Of a DNA stretch of 64,000 nucleotides, positions 25,351 through 33,338 are shown one piece after another. The notes below the pieces were generated by a model. It saw nothing but the letters and a program-made list of their open reading frames with translations, did not search any database and was not told the DNA's origin. Origin of the DNA: DASVCN01 sp040905665 (GTDB lineage Bacteria; Deinococcota; Deinococci; Deinococcales; Trueperaceae). Each line of letters opens with the position of its first letter. Within the stretch, counting starts at the first letter, position 1. The stretch covers positions 1 to 64,000 of the forward strand of contig JBBDRD010000029.1 in assembly GCA_040905665.1 (NCBI GenBank). Reading direction: 5' to 3'. Made by a program: the position numbers and the translations under genes.

Positions 25351-25629
25351 CTACTCGAGCTTCTTGGCCAGTCCCAATGGGTTCGAGACCGCATGACGTG
25401 CTGCCTCCCAGGCGCGCTTTAGCTCGACCTCTTCGGGGACTAGCGACCGTTCGTCCATATCGGCAAAACGAGTTACCTCGTCGGCCTTGGCGTTGAGAAC
25501 CAGGTTAAGGACGGCGTGCAGAGAGGCTCGCACGGCCAAGCCCTCACGTAGCATGTCCTGCAACTCCAACACCCGGTTCACCAGGTCGTCGTGGCTCATC
25601 GATTCGAGTTCGGCCCGGGTGCGCTGCAT
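25351..25629 (-). CDS. Small helical protein of unknown function
   Basis: A 92-residue protein, mostly alpha-helical: SHDDLVNRVLELQDMLREGLAVRASLHAVLNLVLNAKADEV-type sequence in its first half and VELKRAWEAARHAV in its second. It has no signal peptide, membrane segment or recognisable catalytic motif. AGGAGGG lies 4 nt before the ATG at 25629, which decides the start; the open frame continues further upstream without a ribosome-binding site. It is divergent from the amidase gene. I do not recognise the family. Confidence 0.65.
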   Translation of the reverse strand: MQRTRAELESMSHDDLVNRVLELQDMLREGLAVRASLHAVLNLVLNAKADEVTRFADMDERSLVPEEVELKRAWEAARHAVSNPLGLAKKLE

Positions 25630-25706
25630 TTGGCCCTCCTGCCCGGCTACTCTACCGCACGGCACACCCGCCGGAGGGGGCGGGGCCACTCGCGTTATGC
25701 TGGTTC

Positions 25707-27032
25707 ATGTCCACTGATCCCACGGCGCTCACCGCAATTGAGTTGGCAGAAGCATACCGGCGCGGGGAGTTGCGTCCGCGTGCCGTAACGGAAGCGTATT
25801 TGAAGAAGGCCGCCCCCGGTCCGGTTTACCGCGAGCTGCTGGAGGAACGTGCTCGAGCGCAGGCGGACCGGGCCGAACGTCAGTTCGAGAGCGGGATCGA
25901 TGTGGGACCGTTGCAAGGGATTCCACTCGCACTCAAGGACCTGCTCGACGTAGAGGGAACGGTTACGGCCGCGGGTTCCAAGGTTCTGGCCGCCACGACT
26001 GCCGCTTTGGCCGACGCACCCGCTGTCGCTCGCCTCGACGCGGCCGGAGCGGTGTTCCTGGGCAAGACGGTGATGACGGAACTGGCGTTCTCGGGGGTGG
26101 GAATCAACCCACACTTCGGCACTCCGCCCAACGCCTTCGACCCGGAACGAATCCCCGGCGGCTCCTCATCGGGCTCGGCGGTAGCGGTCGCTACTGGCCA
26201 GGCCTGCGCCGCAATCGGGAGCGATACGGGCGGTTCGGTGCGAATACCGGCGGCGTTCAACGGGTTGGTGGGGTTGAAGACCAGCGAGGGCGCGATTCCT
26301 GGGGACGGCTGCGTCCAGCTCTCCTTCACCCTCGATGTCCTGGGTCCCATCGCACGTACAGTGAGAGACGCCTGGCTTTTATACCGAGCCTTGGCGGCGC
26401 TGCCGCCGGCGCCGATCCCTCCCGTGCCGGTTCGCCTGCGGTTGGCGGCGCCTACCACCGTCGTTCGGGAGGAGTTGGCGCCCGAGGTGGAGGACGCGTT
26501 TACCGCGGCCGTGGAGCGTCTCGAAGCACTGGGTCACGAGGTGGTCGATATTCCGGCGCCGTTGTTCAATGAGATCGAGGAGACGGCAGGCCGCTACGGC
26601 ACCTTCGCGGCGAACGAAGCGTTGGCGCTCTACGAGGACCTCATCGAACGCCACGGGGATGAGATGGATTCGCGGGTGACCGGCCGAATATTGGCTGCCA
26701 GGGGTCGCTCGAGCAGCGATTACATTCGCCTGGTGCTGGCGCGGCGTCGCTGGCAGCAGGAGTTCTGGTCACAAGTGGCCGGGTTCGACGCGATCCTGGC
26801 CCCCACTGTGCCAATCGTCCCGCCGCGCCTGTGCGAGTTGCGCGACGACAACGCCTACTTCGAAACGAACCGCCGCTGCCTGCGGAACACCTCGCTGTTC
26901 AACGCCGTGGGAGGGGCCTCCATCGCCGTTCCCGCGGGAGTTGGACCTGTGGGAGTCATGATTTCGGCTGCCCCGGGGAACGAGGGGCTGGTGTGCGCAG
27001 TAGGAGAGTTGTTGACCCCGAGTCCGAACTGA
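25707..27032 (+). CDS. Amidase-signature family hydrolase (GatA-like)
   Basis: A 441-residue serine hydrolase of the amidase-signature family. The Ser-cisSer-Lys triad is visible: Lys in PLALKDLLD (near 75), cis-Ser in PGGSSSGSAVAVATG (near 153) and the nucleophile Ser in DTGGSVRIPAAFNG (near 177). No gatB or gatC gene adjoins it, and the C-terminal half does not look like GatA of the tRNA amidotransferase, so a stand-alone amidase is more likely; the substrate is unknown. TATGCT ends 5 nt before the ATG, so the transcript is probably leaderless. Confidence 0.88.
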   Translation: MSTDPTALTAIELAEAYRRGELRPRAVTEAYLKKAAPGPVYRELLEERARAQADRAERQFESGIDVGPLQGIPLALKDLLDVEGTVTAAGSKVLAATTAALADAPAVARLDAAGAVFLGKTVMTELAFSGVGINPHFGTPPNAFDPERIPGGSSSGSAVAVATGQACAAIGSDTGGSVRIPAAFNGLVGLKTSEGAIPGDGCVQLSFTLDVLGPIARTVRDAWLLYRALAALPPAPIPPVPVRLRLAAPTTVVREELAPEVEDAFTAAVERLEALGHEVVDIPAPLFNEIEETAGRYGTFAANEALALYEDLIERHGDEMDSRVTGRILAARGRSSSDYIRLVLARRRWQQEFWSQVAGFDAILAPTVPIVPPRLCELRDDNAYFETNRRCLRNTSLFNAVGGASIAVPAGVGPVGVMISAAPGNEGLVCAVGELLTPSPN

Positions 27033-27065
27033 AGTGTTCGCAGCGATTAGTGCCGGCCTTAAGCC

Positions 27066-27962
27066 TTAGTGACCCTCGGCGGCGGCAGGTTTGCGGCGAT
27101 CAGTGACGATCTGGACCGCGGCTAGCAATCCACTGGTGTACTTGACGAGGATGTCAGTGACTATCACCTGGACCATCCAGCCGAATGTCGCGAAGCCGGC
27201 CCCGGCGAACGCCAAGACGGTGAATATCAGCGTATCGAGGGGTGCGCTCACGGCGTTGGAGGAGGCGACGCGGGTAAACCAGGGCCGGTGCAGGAGTCGC
27301 GCGTACACTTCGGTGTCGGCGGTCTCGGACAGCATAATGGCCAGGAATCCGACAAAAACGTAACGCAGCGGTGTCCCCAAATGAAGCGACATGAGCACGT
27401 TGGAGACGGCCGCAGCCAGAATCATCGCATACACCCAGCGGCGTCCGAAGCGGTGTACGCGGTCTCGCTGCGTGAAGGTGATGCCGAAGAAAAAGGTCCC
27501 CACGTTGATGAGGAAGAAGTCCCCCACGGGGATGAACGAGTCGAAGGTGTAGTTGGCCAGCACCGTCGCGACGATGTAGACGCTCATGGACGAAAGCAGG
27601 GCGCTCCAGTAGGCCGATAGGCCCCTCAACAAGGTCACCAGCAACAGGGCGGCTCCGGGAGCGGCCAGGTAGCGCCATGAGCCGGCGTCGGCCGCCGACA
27701 TTGCGGCAAAATAGGCGGCATTGGCGACAACGGCGGCAATCAGCATCCAGGCAAATCGACGCCACGGCACACTCGCTGTTAACGACTCCAGCGGACCCGC
27801 GGCCAGTGCGCCGAACATGAGGATCATCGGCAGGGGTAGCTGTGGGAAGGGATTCTGGCCAAACGAGGAGAGCCAGAGCAGCAGTAGGCAGCCGGCTTGG
27901 GCGGCTACCGACAGGGTAATGAACAATGCAACGGAAAATACCGGGCGGGGGATAGGCGCCAC
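27066..27962 (-). CDS. VUT-family membrane protein, probable queuosine-precursor transporter
   Basis: A 298-residue protein with about eight membrane segments. The C-terminal 190 residues fit the Vut_1/YhhQ family (GDFFLINVGTFFFGITFTQRDRVHRFGRR, then LSETADTEVYARLL and RVASSNAVSAPLDTLIFTVLAF). YhhQ imports preQ0/preQ1-type queuosine precursors in E. coli. A tgt gene lies 4 kb away, which fits a queuosine role; the link is inferred. The GTG start has AGGAGG 7 nt upstream. A TATACT box on the minus strand lies about 60 nt before the GTG, and the leader between them can form a small GGCGG/CCGCC hairpin. Confidence 0.85.
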   Translation of the reverse strand: MAPIPRPVFSVALFITLSVAAQAGCLLLLWLSSFGQNPFPQLPLPMILMFGALAAGPLESLTASVPWRRFAWMLIAAVVANAAYFAAMSAADAGSWRYLAAPGAALLLVTLLRGLSAYWSALLSSMSVYIVATVLANYTFDSFIPVGDFFLINVGTFFFGITFTQRDRVHRFGRRWVYAMILAAAVSNVLMSLHLGTPLRYVFVGFLAIMLSETADTEVYARLLHRPWFTRVASSNAVSAPLDTLIFTVLAFAGAGFATFGWMVQVIVTDILVKYTSGLLAAVQIVTDRRKPAAAEGH

Positions 27963-28128
27963 GCTCTCGCCTCCTGAACCAATGGGTTATGAGGCGGTAT
28001 GTCACCTCCCGCCGGCGGCAACAGTATAGCAACCGCCCTGCCCGTGAGTGAGCTTGTGCTCTCTGCTCCGCCATTCGTCCTATTAGCGACTAGAATTAAT
28101 GAGTTGCGCGAACAGGAATCAGCGAATC

Positions 28129-28413
28129 ATGCTGATTGGAGAGGTGATGTACTCGGGCTACCTGGTTCGCGTCGACAGTGTGGAAGGCACCGAAGCCCAC
28201 AACGTGGCGAGAACGGTGGCTTATGCCGCACTCCAACTCGGTCTGCACGTGCAGAGCTCGAAGAGTGACCGGCAGTGGAGTACTTTTAGCGCTTGGATAA
28301 CCGGCGAATCCCGAGAGGTAGCGAGGCTTGTGGGCCTCCTAGAGTTGGCGTTTCCCAATGCCATCGTGGGCATCGAAGCCGGACCCCAAATTGTAGAGAA
28401 GGCGCCAAAATGA
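28129..28413 (+). CDS. Small protein of unknown function
   Basis: A 94-residue protein (MLIGEVMYSGYLVRVDSVEG start) with predicted mixed strands and helices; no signal peptide and no motif that I recognise. Three in-frame starts are possible: 28099, 28129 and 28147. TAGAAT at 28091-28096 looks like a -10 box, which would place 28099 too close to the transcript start; AGGA before 28129 favours that codon. It ends just before the terminator of tRNA-Pro, with which it is convergent. Codon use looks like that of its neighbours. Confidence 0.55.
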   Translation: MLIGEVMYSGYLVRVDSVEGTEAHNVARTVAYAALQLGLHVQSSKSDRQWSTFSAWITGESREVARLVGLLELAFPNAIVGIEAGPQIVEKAPK

Positions 28414-28443
28414 AAAGAAGACCCCTGTCGACTTGGCAGGGGC
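28411..28443 (-). terminator. Terminator of tRNA-Pro
   Basis: On the minus strand a stem CCCCTG (28442-28437) and CAGGGG (28427-28422) is followed by TCTTCTTTTC. The stop codon of the small plus-strand gene overlaps its T-rich end, so it may serve both directions. Confidence 0.7.
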
Positions 28444-28449
28444 CTTCAG

Positions 28450-28528
<79 letters not shown>

Positions 28529-28633
28529 ACGCGAATGACCAATGTACCGCTCGCCCCGACCGATGGTCAAGCTGCCGATCAAGCGGATGGGTCGAGCGGA
28601 TGGATCGGGTGGCCCGATCAGGTGAGTCGGTAG

Positions 28634-29131
28634 TCAGCCGTGGTCGAACTCGCTCTGCTCGTCGCCTGCCGTAAGCCAGGGGCATCTTTCGAGGGCGGCT
28701 GACACCGTATCACCAGGGAAACCTCGCCGAGCCAGGAACGCGAAAGCTCGCGCCCGATTGCGACGCTCGTCGCCACCTTTTAAGCGCCAGGCCTGCCGGT
28801 TGAGCAGTGACACAGCACTCTCCGTTTGCGCGGCCTCATCGAGTGGCTGGAGAGCACTCTCCGAAACCTCCTCGGGTACGCCCTTGCGCCGCAACTCGAA
28901 GCGAAGCGCCAGAGAGCCCTTGCGCGCGCTGTGAGTACGGACGTACGCCTCGGCAAAAGCTTCGTCGTCGACCAAGCGGTAGTGCTTCAAGCGAAGGATG
29001 ACCTCGTCGATCACCTCCGTCGACGCCTGCCTGCGAACCAGGCGCTCGCTAACCTCCGCCACCGTGTAGGAGCGGCGACTGAGGAGCGTGAGGGCGTAAG
29101 ACCAGGCACGCTCCTTGTCCAACTCCTTCAT
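28634..29131 (-). CDS. recX: Regulatory protein RecX
   Basis: A 165-residue three-helix-repeat protein that binds RecA filaments and limits RecA activity. Family pattern: AWSYALTLLSRRSYTVAEVSERL, VILRLKHYRLVDDEAFAEAYVR and LRFELRRKGVPEEVSESAL. The open frame extends 21 codons upstream, but the ATG at 29131 gives the expected start and is part of an ATGA motif duplicated from the end of the upstream permease gene. No recA is in the window. Confidence 0.9.
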   Translation of the reverse strand: MKELDKERAWSYALTLLSRRSYTVAEVSERLVRRQASTEVIDEVILRLKHYRLVDDEAFAEAYVRTHSARKGSLALRFELRRKGVPEEVSESALQPLDEAAQTESAVSLLNRQAWRLKGGDERRNRARAFAFLARRGFPGDTVSAALERCPWLTAGDEQSEFDHG

Positions 29132-29171
29132 AGGAGCACGTCTTGCCCCTGCTCCTTCATCGGAGCACGTC
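29123..29171 (-). repeat. Duplicated stop-start junction between permease and recX
   Basis: A 20-nt block is present twice, 29 nt apart (29152-29171 and 29123-29142), with 19 of 20 bases equal. Each copy carries ATGAAGGAG. In the first, TGA is the permease stop; in the second, ATG is the recX start. The ATG overlapping the permease stop opens a 10-codon ORF (MKEQGQDVLL) that ends on the TGA overlapping the recX ATG. Its head resembles the RecX start (MKEL) and its tail the permease end (DVLR), as expected if the junction was tandemly duplicated. Confidence 0.85.
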
Positions 29172-30338
29172 CGTGGGTCGGAGGTTCGCAGCACGGCGAG
29201 CAGGTAGCAGGGACGCCACTACCGAGGTGAGCAGAGATAAGCCGCAAACCCATAGCACGTCCCAGGCCTGTAGCTCGACTGGCAACCGGGTAATGAAGTA
29301 GAGATCGCCAGGCAGGGGATAGGGCTGATAGCGGAAGTAGAGGGTCACCGCCAGGCCCAGGAGGGCGCCCAGGGCCGTGCCGGTACCGCCCAGTAGTAAG
29401 CCCTCGATGGTGAACACCGAAAGAACCTGTCGTTCGGATGCGCCGAGCGCCCTCAAGATGGCGATCTCCTCGGTCTTCTCGGCTACCGTCAGAATCAGGA
29501 TGTTGGCAATTCCCATCGCCGCGACCAACACGATGAGGAATACGACCGCACTTATGATCGCCTTTTGCAGGCGCAACTGCTCGAGGAGAGTAGCGAACAA
29601 ACGCTCCCATGAAATCGCCAACATGTTGTGCTCGATCGCCAACTGGATCCCAACGCTATTCGCCTGCTGGGGGTTACGCACTCTTACGTGATAGCCGGTG
29701 AGTTGCCCCTGAGCACCCAGAAACTCCTGAAGCGCGGCAATCGATAGGTAGGAGGTGACACTGTCTATCAGCTCGTTACCCACACGAAAGGTGGCCGCCA
29801 CCTCGAAGGCGGCGCTCCTCCCGCTGATGTCGCGTACGAATACCGAATCGCCTGGGTATACACCCAGTTGGCGTAGCGCTAACGACTCGCCCAGGACGAT
29901 TCCCTCACCGGCCTCCAGCGCACTCGCTGCACTTTCGAGCGCCGGCAGGTCGAGAACCTGCTGCTCCAGTTGGGCATCGATGCCCAGCAGTTGGGTATAG
30001 CCGTGGCGCCCGCCTATACCCAGAGTGCTGCTGGCGCGCCGGGCGATGAGAGCCTGGCCACTAAGGTACGGTGCGACCGCTTCCACTTGAGGATGTTGAG
30101 CGATGGAGTCGAGTCGAGCGGGATCCTGGGGAATGGTCGAGCCGTCGTAGCTCTGCAGCGTTACATGAGGTGTGGCCTCGAGGGTCGACCGGATGAGTTC
30201 GTCGATGAATCCGTTGGTTAGTGATAGTGCGGTTATTAGCACCATGACGCCCATGGCCACGCCCGCGACGGTCAGTCCGCTCTGCAGCGGCCTTCGACGA
30301 ACGTGACGTAGCGCCAGGAAGAGGACGAAACGGCGCAC
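29157..30338 (-). CDS. ABC transporter permease of the LolC/LolE (FtsX/MacB) type
   Basis: A 393-residue inner-membrane protein with the four-segment layout of the family: one segment near the N-terminus (about 18-40), a long periplasmic domain (about 45-265), and three C-terminal segments around AIISAVVFLIVLVAAMGIANIL, FTIEGLLLGGTGTALGALLG and VLWVCGLSLLTSVVASLLPARRAA. EEIAILRALGASERQV is the cytosolic coupling helix. Such permeases move lipoproteins towards the outer membrane or export small molecules; no ATPase gene adjoins it. TAGTGT ends 5 nt before the GTG at 30338, so I prefer that start to the GTG at 30347, which overlaps the box. Confidence 0.85.
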   Translation of the reverse strand: MRRFVLFLALRHVRRRPLQSGLTVAGVAMGVMVLITALSLTNGFIDELIRSTLEATPHVTLQSYDGSTIPQDPARLDSIAQHPQVEAVAPYLSGQALIARRASSTLGIGGRHGYTQLLGIDAQLEQQVLDLPALESAASALEAGEGIVLGESLALRQLGVYPGDSVFVRDISGRSAAFEVAATFRVGNELIDSVTSYLSIAALQEFLGAQGQLTGYHVRVRNPQQANSVGIQLAIEHNMLAISWERLFATLLEQLRLQKAIISAVVFLIVLVAAMGIANILILTVAEKTEEIAILRALGASERQVLSVFTIEGLLLGGTGTALGALLGLAVTLYFRYQPYPLPGDLYFITRLPVELQAWDVLWVCGLSLLTSVVASLLPARRAANLRPTDVLR

Positions 30339-30368
30339 GGAGAACACTACCGCAGCCTGGGCATACGC

Positions 30369-30983
30369 CTACCGAGCGGCTAGCAGTTGTGGCGTAGCTT
30401 CGAAGTCACTCCAGCTGCTGGCCAGTGTGGGTCCGTCGCGGCCGTAACGAATGATCTCGACTTCTACGTTGCGTACTCCCCACGAGCGAGCGCTGCTGAG
30501 CGCTTCGAACCACACGTCTACCTGCTGCTGCTTTCGAGGATGCATTGTGTCCTCGACGATGAATAGTCCATGTCCGTCGAGAACCGACTGATAATTGCCG
30601 GCGCCACGACCGGTGTAGTAATTGCCCAGGTCTCGGATGCGAATCAGAGAACCGTACGGAATGTCGTGCCCTAACATGTCACGGCTTACCGCGACTATTC
30701 CGAAGCGCGTACGAGCGCCCGTGGCGGTGATGTGCGGAGTACCGTCCGTCTGGCTTGCAAGGGAGTTGTATGCCGTAGCGCGAAGGACGAAGCGCGGATT
30801 GGCGATGGGTCCCAGGGGCTCGAGCGAGATCTCACCGGCAAATACGCGGGGCGTCTCGAGCAGACCTACCTGCGGCGAGACCTGAAGCGGAACGCCGTCG
30901 GGAGCTGGCACGCTAAAAGCGGTAATGAGAACAGCGAGCACCACGCCTAGCACGCAGAGCTTGCCGCTGATGTGAAAGGCCAT
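30369..30983 (-). CDS. Exported 3D-domain protein, likely wall-acting
   Basis: A 204-residue protein with an N-terminal signal segment (MAFHISGKLCVLGVVLAVLI) and a C-terminal 3D (double-psi barrel) domain: VLRATAYNS, TATGARTRFGIVAVSRDMLG, IPYGSLIRIRD and FIVEDTMH. In Gram-positive Rpf/Sps and MltA-type enzymes, 3D domains carry aspartates that cut peptidoglycan; the acid residues are only partly kept here, so enzyme activity is uncertain. GGGAGGA lies just upstream of the ATG at 30983. Confidence 0.8.
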   Translation of the reverse strand: MAFHISGKLCVLGVVLAVLITAFSVPAPDGVPLQVSPQVGLLETPRVFAGEISLEPLGPIANPRFVLRATAYNSLASQTDGTPHITATGARTRFGIVAVSRDMLGHDIPYGSLIRIRDLGNYYTGRGAGNYQSVLDGHGLFIVEDTMHPRKQQQVDVWFEALSSARSWGVRNVEVEIIRYGRDGPTLASSWSDFEATPQLLAAR

Positions 30984-31127
30984 GCATCCTCCCAGGGGGG
31001 AAATCTTAGCACTAGCTGCCGCGGACGCCGGTGGGTACATTACAGATCCCTATTCATACTCGGCATTTATCGGCTCCAGCAGGCTACTTTCGTAATGACG
31101 CCGGTGAGCATTTGCGGCGCCCGCCGT

Positions 31128-31133
31128 TATACT
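31128..31133 (+). promoter_or_regulatory. Leaderless -10 box before the tgt leader ORF
   Basis: TATACT, 7 nt, then ATG at 31141. This is the only strong box within 200 bp upstream of tgt. Confidence 0.6.
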
Positions 31134-31140
31134 CGCCGCG

Positions 31141-31266
31141 ATGGCGATCCTGGCGCGCAACCCCGGCAACTCATCTCCCTCCACATCACGTTGCCCCGCG
31201 CTACGTTGGACACCGCTACGTTGGACAGGGCTACGTTGGACAGGGCTACGTTGGACAGCGCTGTGA
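31141..31266 (+). CDS. Possible 41-residue leader ORF coupled to tgt
   Basis: The ATG lies 7 nt after TATACT, the leaderless spacing. The frame runs 41 codons and its TGA (31264-31266) overlaps the tgt start GTG as GTGA. The second half is encoded by a 15-nt repeat giving LRWTP-LRWTG-LRWTG-LRWTA. There is no other ribosome-binding site for tgt, so tgt translation may depend on this ORF through stop-start coupling. No homologue is known to me; it may only be a translated 5' leader. Confidence 0.45.
   Translation: MAILARNPGNSSPSTSRCPALRWTPLRWTGLRWTGLRWTAL
31200..31259 (+). repeat. 15-nt tandem repeat ahead of tgt
   Basis: Four units of 15 nt (consensus GCTACGTTGGACAGG) at 31200-31259, directly before the GTGA that joins the leader ORF to tgt. 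Confidence 0.85.
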
Positions 31267-32543
31267 ATCCCCACGGCACTATCGACGAGTCGACCTTCGG
31301 TTTCGAGCTGCTGGAGCAGCGCGGCCAAGCACGCCGGGGTCGCATCTCCACTCCGCATGGGGCTGTGGAGACACCAGCGTTCGTAGCGGTTGGAACGCAA
31401 GCGACGGTCAAGGGCCTATCGGCTCCCACCATTAGCGAGACGGGCACTCAACTGCTCTTCGCGAACACCTACCACCTCTTTCTGCGGCCGGGAGAAGAGG
31501 TAGTGAGTACACACGGTGGTCTTCACCGATTCATGGGCTGGGACGCTCCGCTGATGACCGACTCCGGTGGCTTTCAGGTGTTTTCGTTGGGGGCCGGCAT
31601 CGAGCATGGGGTTGGAAAGGTCTCCTCCATCTTTCCCGGTGAAGAAACGCGTGAGGAGGCGAAAACTGGCGAGGGACGACGAGGCGGACCCTCGAAGTCG
31701 ATGGTCGAGGTGGATGAGGCGGGTGTACGGTTCCGCAGCCACATCGACGGGAGCCCCAGGTTTCTTAGCCCCGAGATCTCGATCGCGGTACAGCGGGCCT
31801 TGGGCGCCGACATGATCCTCGCCTTCGACGAGTGCACCAGCCCGCTGCACGACCGCTCGTATACCGAGGAGAGTATGGAACGTACCCACCGCTGGGCGCA
31901 GCGTAGTCTCGCAGCCTTCCGGGAGAATCCGGCGGTCCACCCCTATCGGCAGGCGCTCTATGGGATCGTGCAGGGCGGCGCCTACAGCGAGCTGCGCCAG
32001 CGGAGCGCGAGCTTCATCGGAGGGATGGAGTTCGACGCCTTCGCCATCGGAGGCAACCTGGGCAGGACGCACGACGAGATGTACTCGGTGATCGACTGGA
32101 CGATTCCTTATCTCCCTGCCGAACGTCCTCGTCACCTGCTGGGGATCGGGGACGTTCCGGCGATATTCGAGGCTGTGGAGCGAGGCTGTGACACCTTCGA
32201 TTGCGTGAGTCCAACTCGAAACTCGCGCAATGCCAGCCTGTTGGTGCGCTTCGACGAGGGCAGAGCGGTCCCCAATTTCCGATTGAATGTGCGTAACGCA
32301 CGCTTCGCAAGGGATATGGGACCGATCGAGGAGGGTTGCGACTGTCTCGCCTGCCGGACCGTCTCGCGCTCCTACCTGCGGCACCTGTTCAAGGCCGGTG
32401 AGTCGCTGGGCCCTCAGTTGGCGACGATTCACAACTTGCGATTCATGACCCGGCTCTTCGCCGATATCCGACGTACTCTCGACGAAGGAAGCTTCACGGA
32501 GCTCAAGGCCGAGTGGCTGGCTCCGGAAAGGGAGGAAACATGA
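31263..32543 (+). CDS. tgt: Queuine tRNA-ribosyltransferase
   Basis: Exchanges G34 for preQ1 in tRNAs with GUN anticodons (Asp, Asn, His, Tyr). Motifs: TPAFVAVGTQATVKGL, NTYHLFLRPG, LMTDSGGFQVFSLG with the catalytic-site Asp, SHIDGS, GIVQGG, IGGNLG, YLPAERPRHLLGIGD, FDCVSPTRNSRNASLL, and a zinc site CDCLAC followed by a His. At 426 residues it is longer than usual (about 375-390), mainly from an insertion of some 35 residues after VFSLG (GAGIEHGVGKVSS...GGPSKSM). The GTG at 31263 overlaps the leader ORF stop; the open frame upstream would add an unlikely repeat-encoded extension. Confidence 0.95.
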   Translation: MNPHGTIDESTFGFELLEQRGQARRGRISTPHGAVETPAFVAVGTQATVKGLSAPTISETGTQLLFANTYHLFLRPGEEVVSTHGGLHRFMGWDAPLMTDSGGFQVFSLGAGIEHGVGKVSSIFPGEETREEAKTGEGRRGGPSKSMVEVDEAGVRFRSHIDGSPRFLSPEISIAVQRALGADMILAFDECTSPLHDRSYTEESMERTHRWAQRSLAAFRENPAVHPYRQALYGIVQGGAYSELRQRSASFIGGMEFDAFAIGGNLGRTHDEMYSVIDWTIPYLPAERPRHLLGIGDVPAIFEAVERGCDTFDCVSPTRNSRNASLLVRFDEGRAVPNFRLNVRNARFARDMGPIEEGCDCLACRTVSRSYLRHLFKAGESLGPQLATIHNLRFMTRLFADIRRTLDEGSFTELKAEWLAPEREET

Positions 32544-32758
32544 ACCTCATCTCGATCATCATCGGAGTCCTCGCGTTGCTGGGCGCCCTGGTGGGCTTCA
32601 TACCACTGCTGGGCTGGCTCAACTGGGGTGTCATTCCACTAGCGGTGGTGGGGCTCATCGTGGGCCTTATGGCCGAGGAGAACGGCGGCCGCAACATAAA
32701 TCTTGTGGTGATCGTGCTGGCCGTGATCAGGTTAATGCTGGGTGGCGGGCTGATTTAA
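32540..32758 (+). CDS. Small membrane protein of unknown function
   Basis: A 72-residue protein with two or three hydrophobic segments (ISIIIGVLALLGALVGFIPLLG, GVIPLAVVGLIVGLMA and INLVVIVLAVIRLMLGG). Its ATG overlaps the tgt stop as ATGA and follows GGGAGG, so it is co-expressed with tgt. Similar small two-helix proteins are common and mostly uncharacterised. Confidence 0.7.
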   Translation: MNLISIIIGVLALLGALVGFIPLLGWLNWGVIPLAVVGLIVGLMAEENGGRNINLVVIVLAVIRLMLGGGLI

Positions 32759-32765
32759 CCAACCG

Positions 32766-33338
32766 TTATCGACTCAGTTCGATCAGATCGATTGTGGTGC
32801 CATCATTGGTAACGAACCGCACGACACCTATGCTCGGTACGAAGTAGAGGTCCAGGAGAGTCTGGGCGCCCGAACTTGTCGTCGTCGTCTGACTAATTTG
32901 TAGCGCGTTGAAGCGTCCGGCCGGTGTGCTGATTCCGCTTATCGCGATAACCTCGGCGCTCAGCTCTATTTCGAACCCGGAAACGCGCGTCATGCTCTGC
33001 CATCTCTGTCCCACCGAGAGTGGCGCCGGGCCGTACACCTGCAGGGGAGGGATGTAGGATACGACGTCGCCGCCGCTAGCGCTTCCCAGGCTAGTGACGC
33101 CCGCCTCCCCGTAAACCAGATAGTCCTCCGACACGGGAACTCCGTCGAAGTAATGGGTGAGGACCAACACCTGCACCCCCTCGAAATCCCGCGGGCCCGA
33201 GAGGGTCTGGGTTTCGCCGCTGCTGTAGGTCCAACTAGTCCCCGGGGAGTTCGGGTAGTAGGACGGGTGCTGAGCAACGCTCGAACCCGCGGCCAGGATG
33301 GCCACCAGCAGCAGCACGAACACGCGTTTACTTCTCAT
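32766..33338 (-). CDS. Exported protein of unknown function
   Basis: A 190-residue protein with a clear signal peptide (MRSKRVFVLLLVAILAAGSSVAQ). The mature part looks like a beta-rich domain (SWTYSSGETQTLSGPR, LVLTHYFDGVPVSEDYLVYG, and near the end LLDLYFVPSIGVVRFVTNDG). I cannot name the family. Its ATG overlaps the proC stop (ATGA at 33338-33335), so it is the last gene of a mce-vanZ-proC operon. Confidence 0.7.
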   Translation of the reverse strand: MRSKRVFVLLLVAILAAGSSVAQHPSYYPNSPGTSWTYSSGETQTLSGPRDFEGVQVLVLTHYFDGVPVSEDYLVYGEAGVTSLGSASGGDVVSYIPPLQVYGPAPLSVGQRWQSMTRVSGFEIELSAEVIAISGISTPAGRFNALQISQTTTTSSGAQTLLDLYFVPSIGVVRFVTNDGTTIDLIELSR

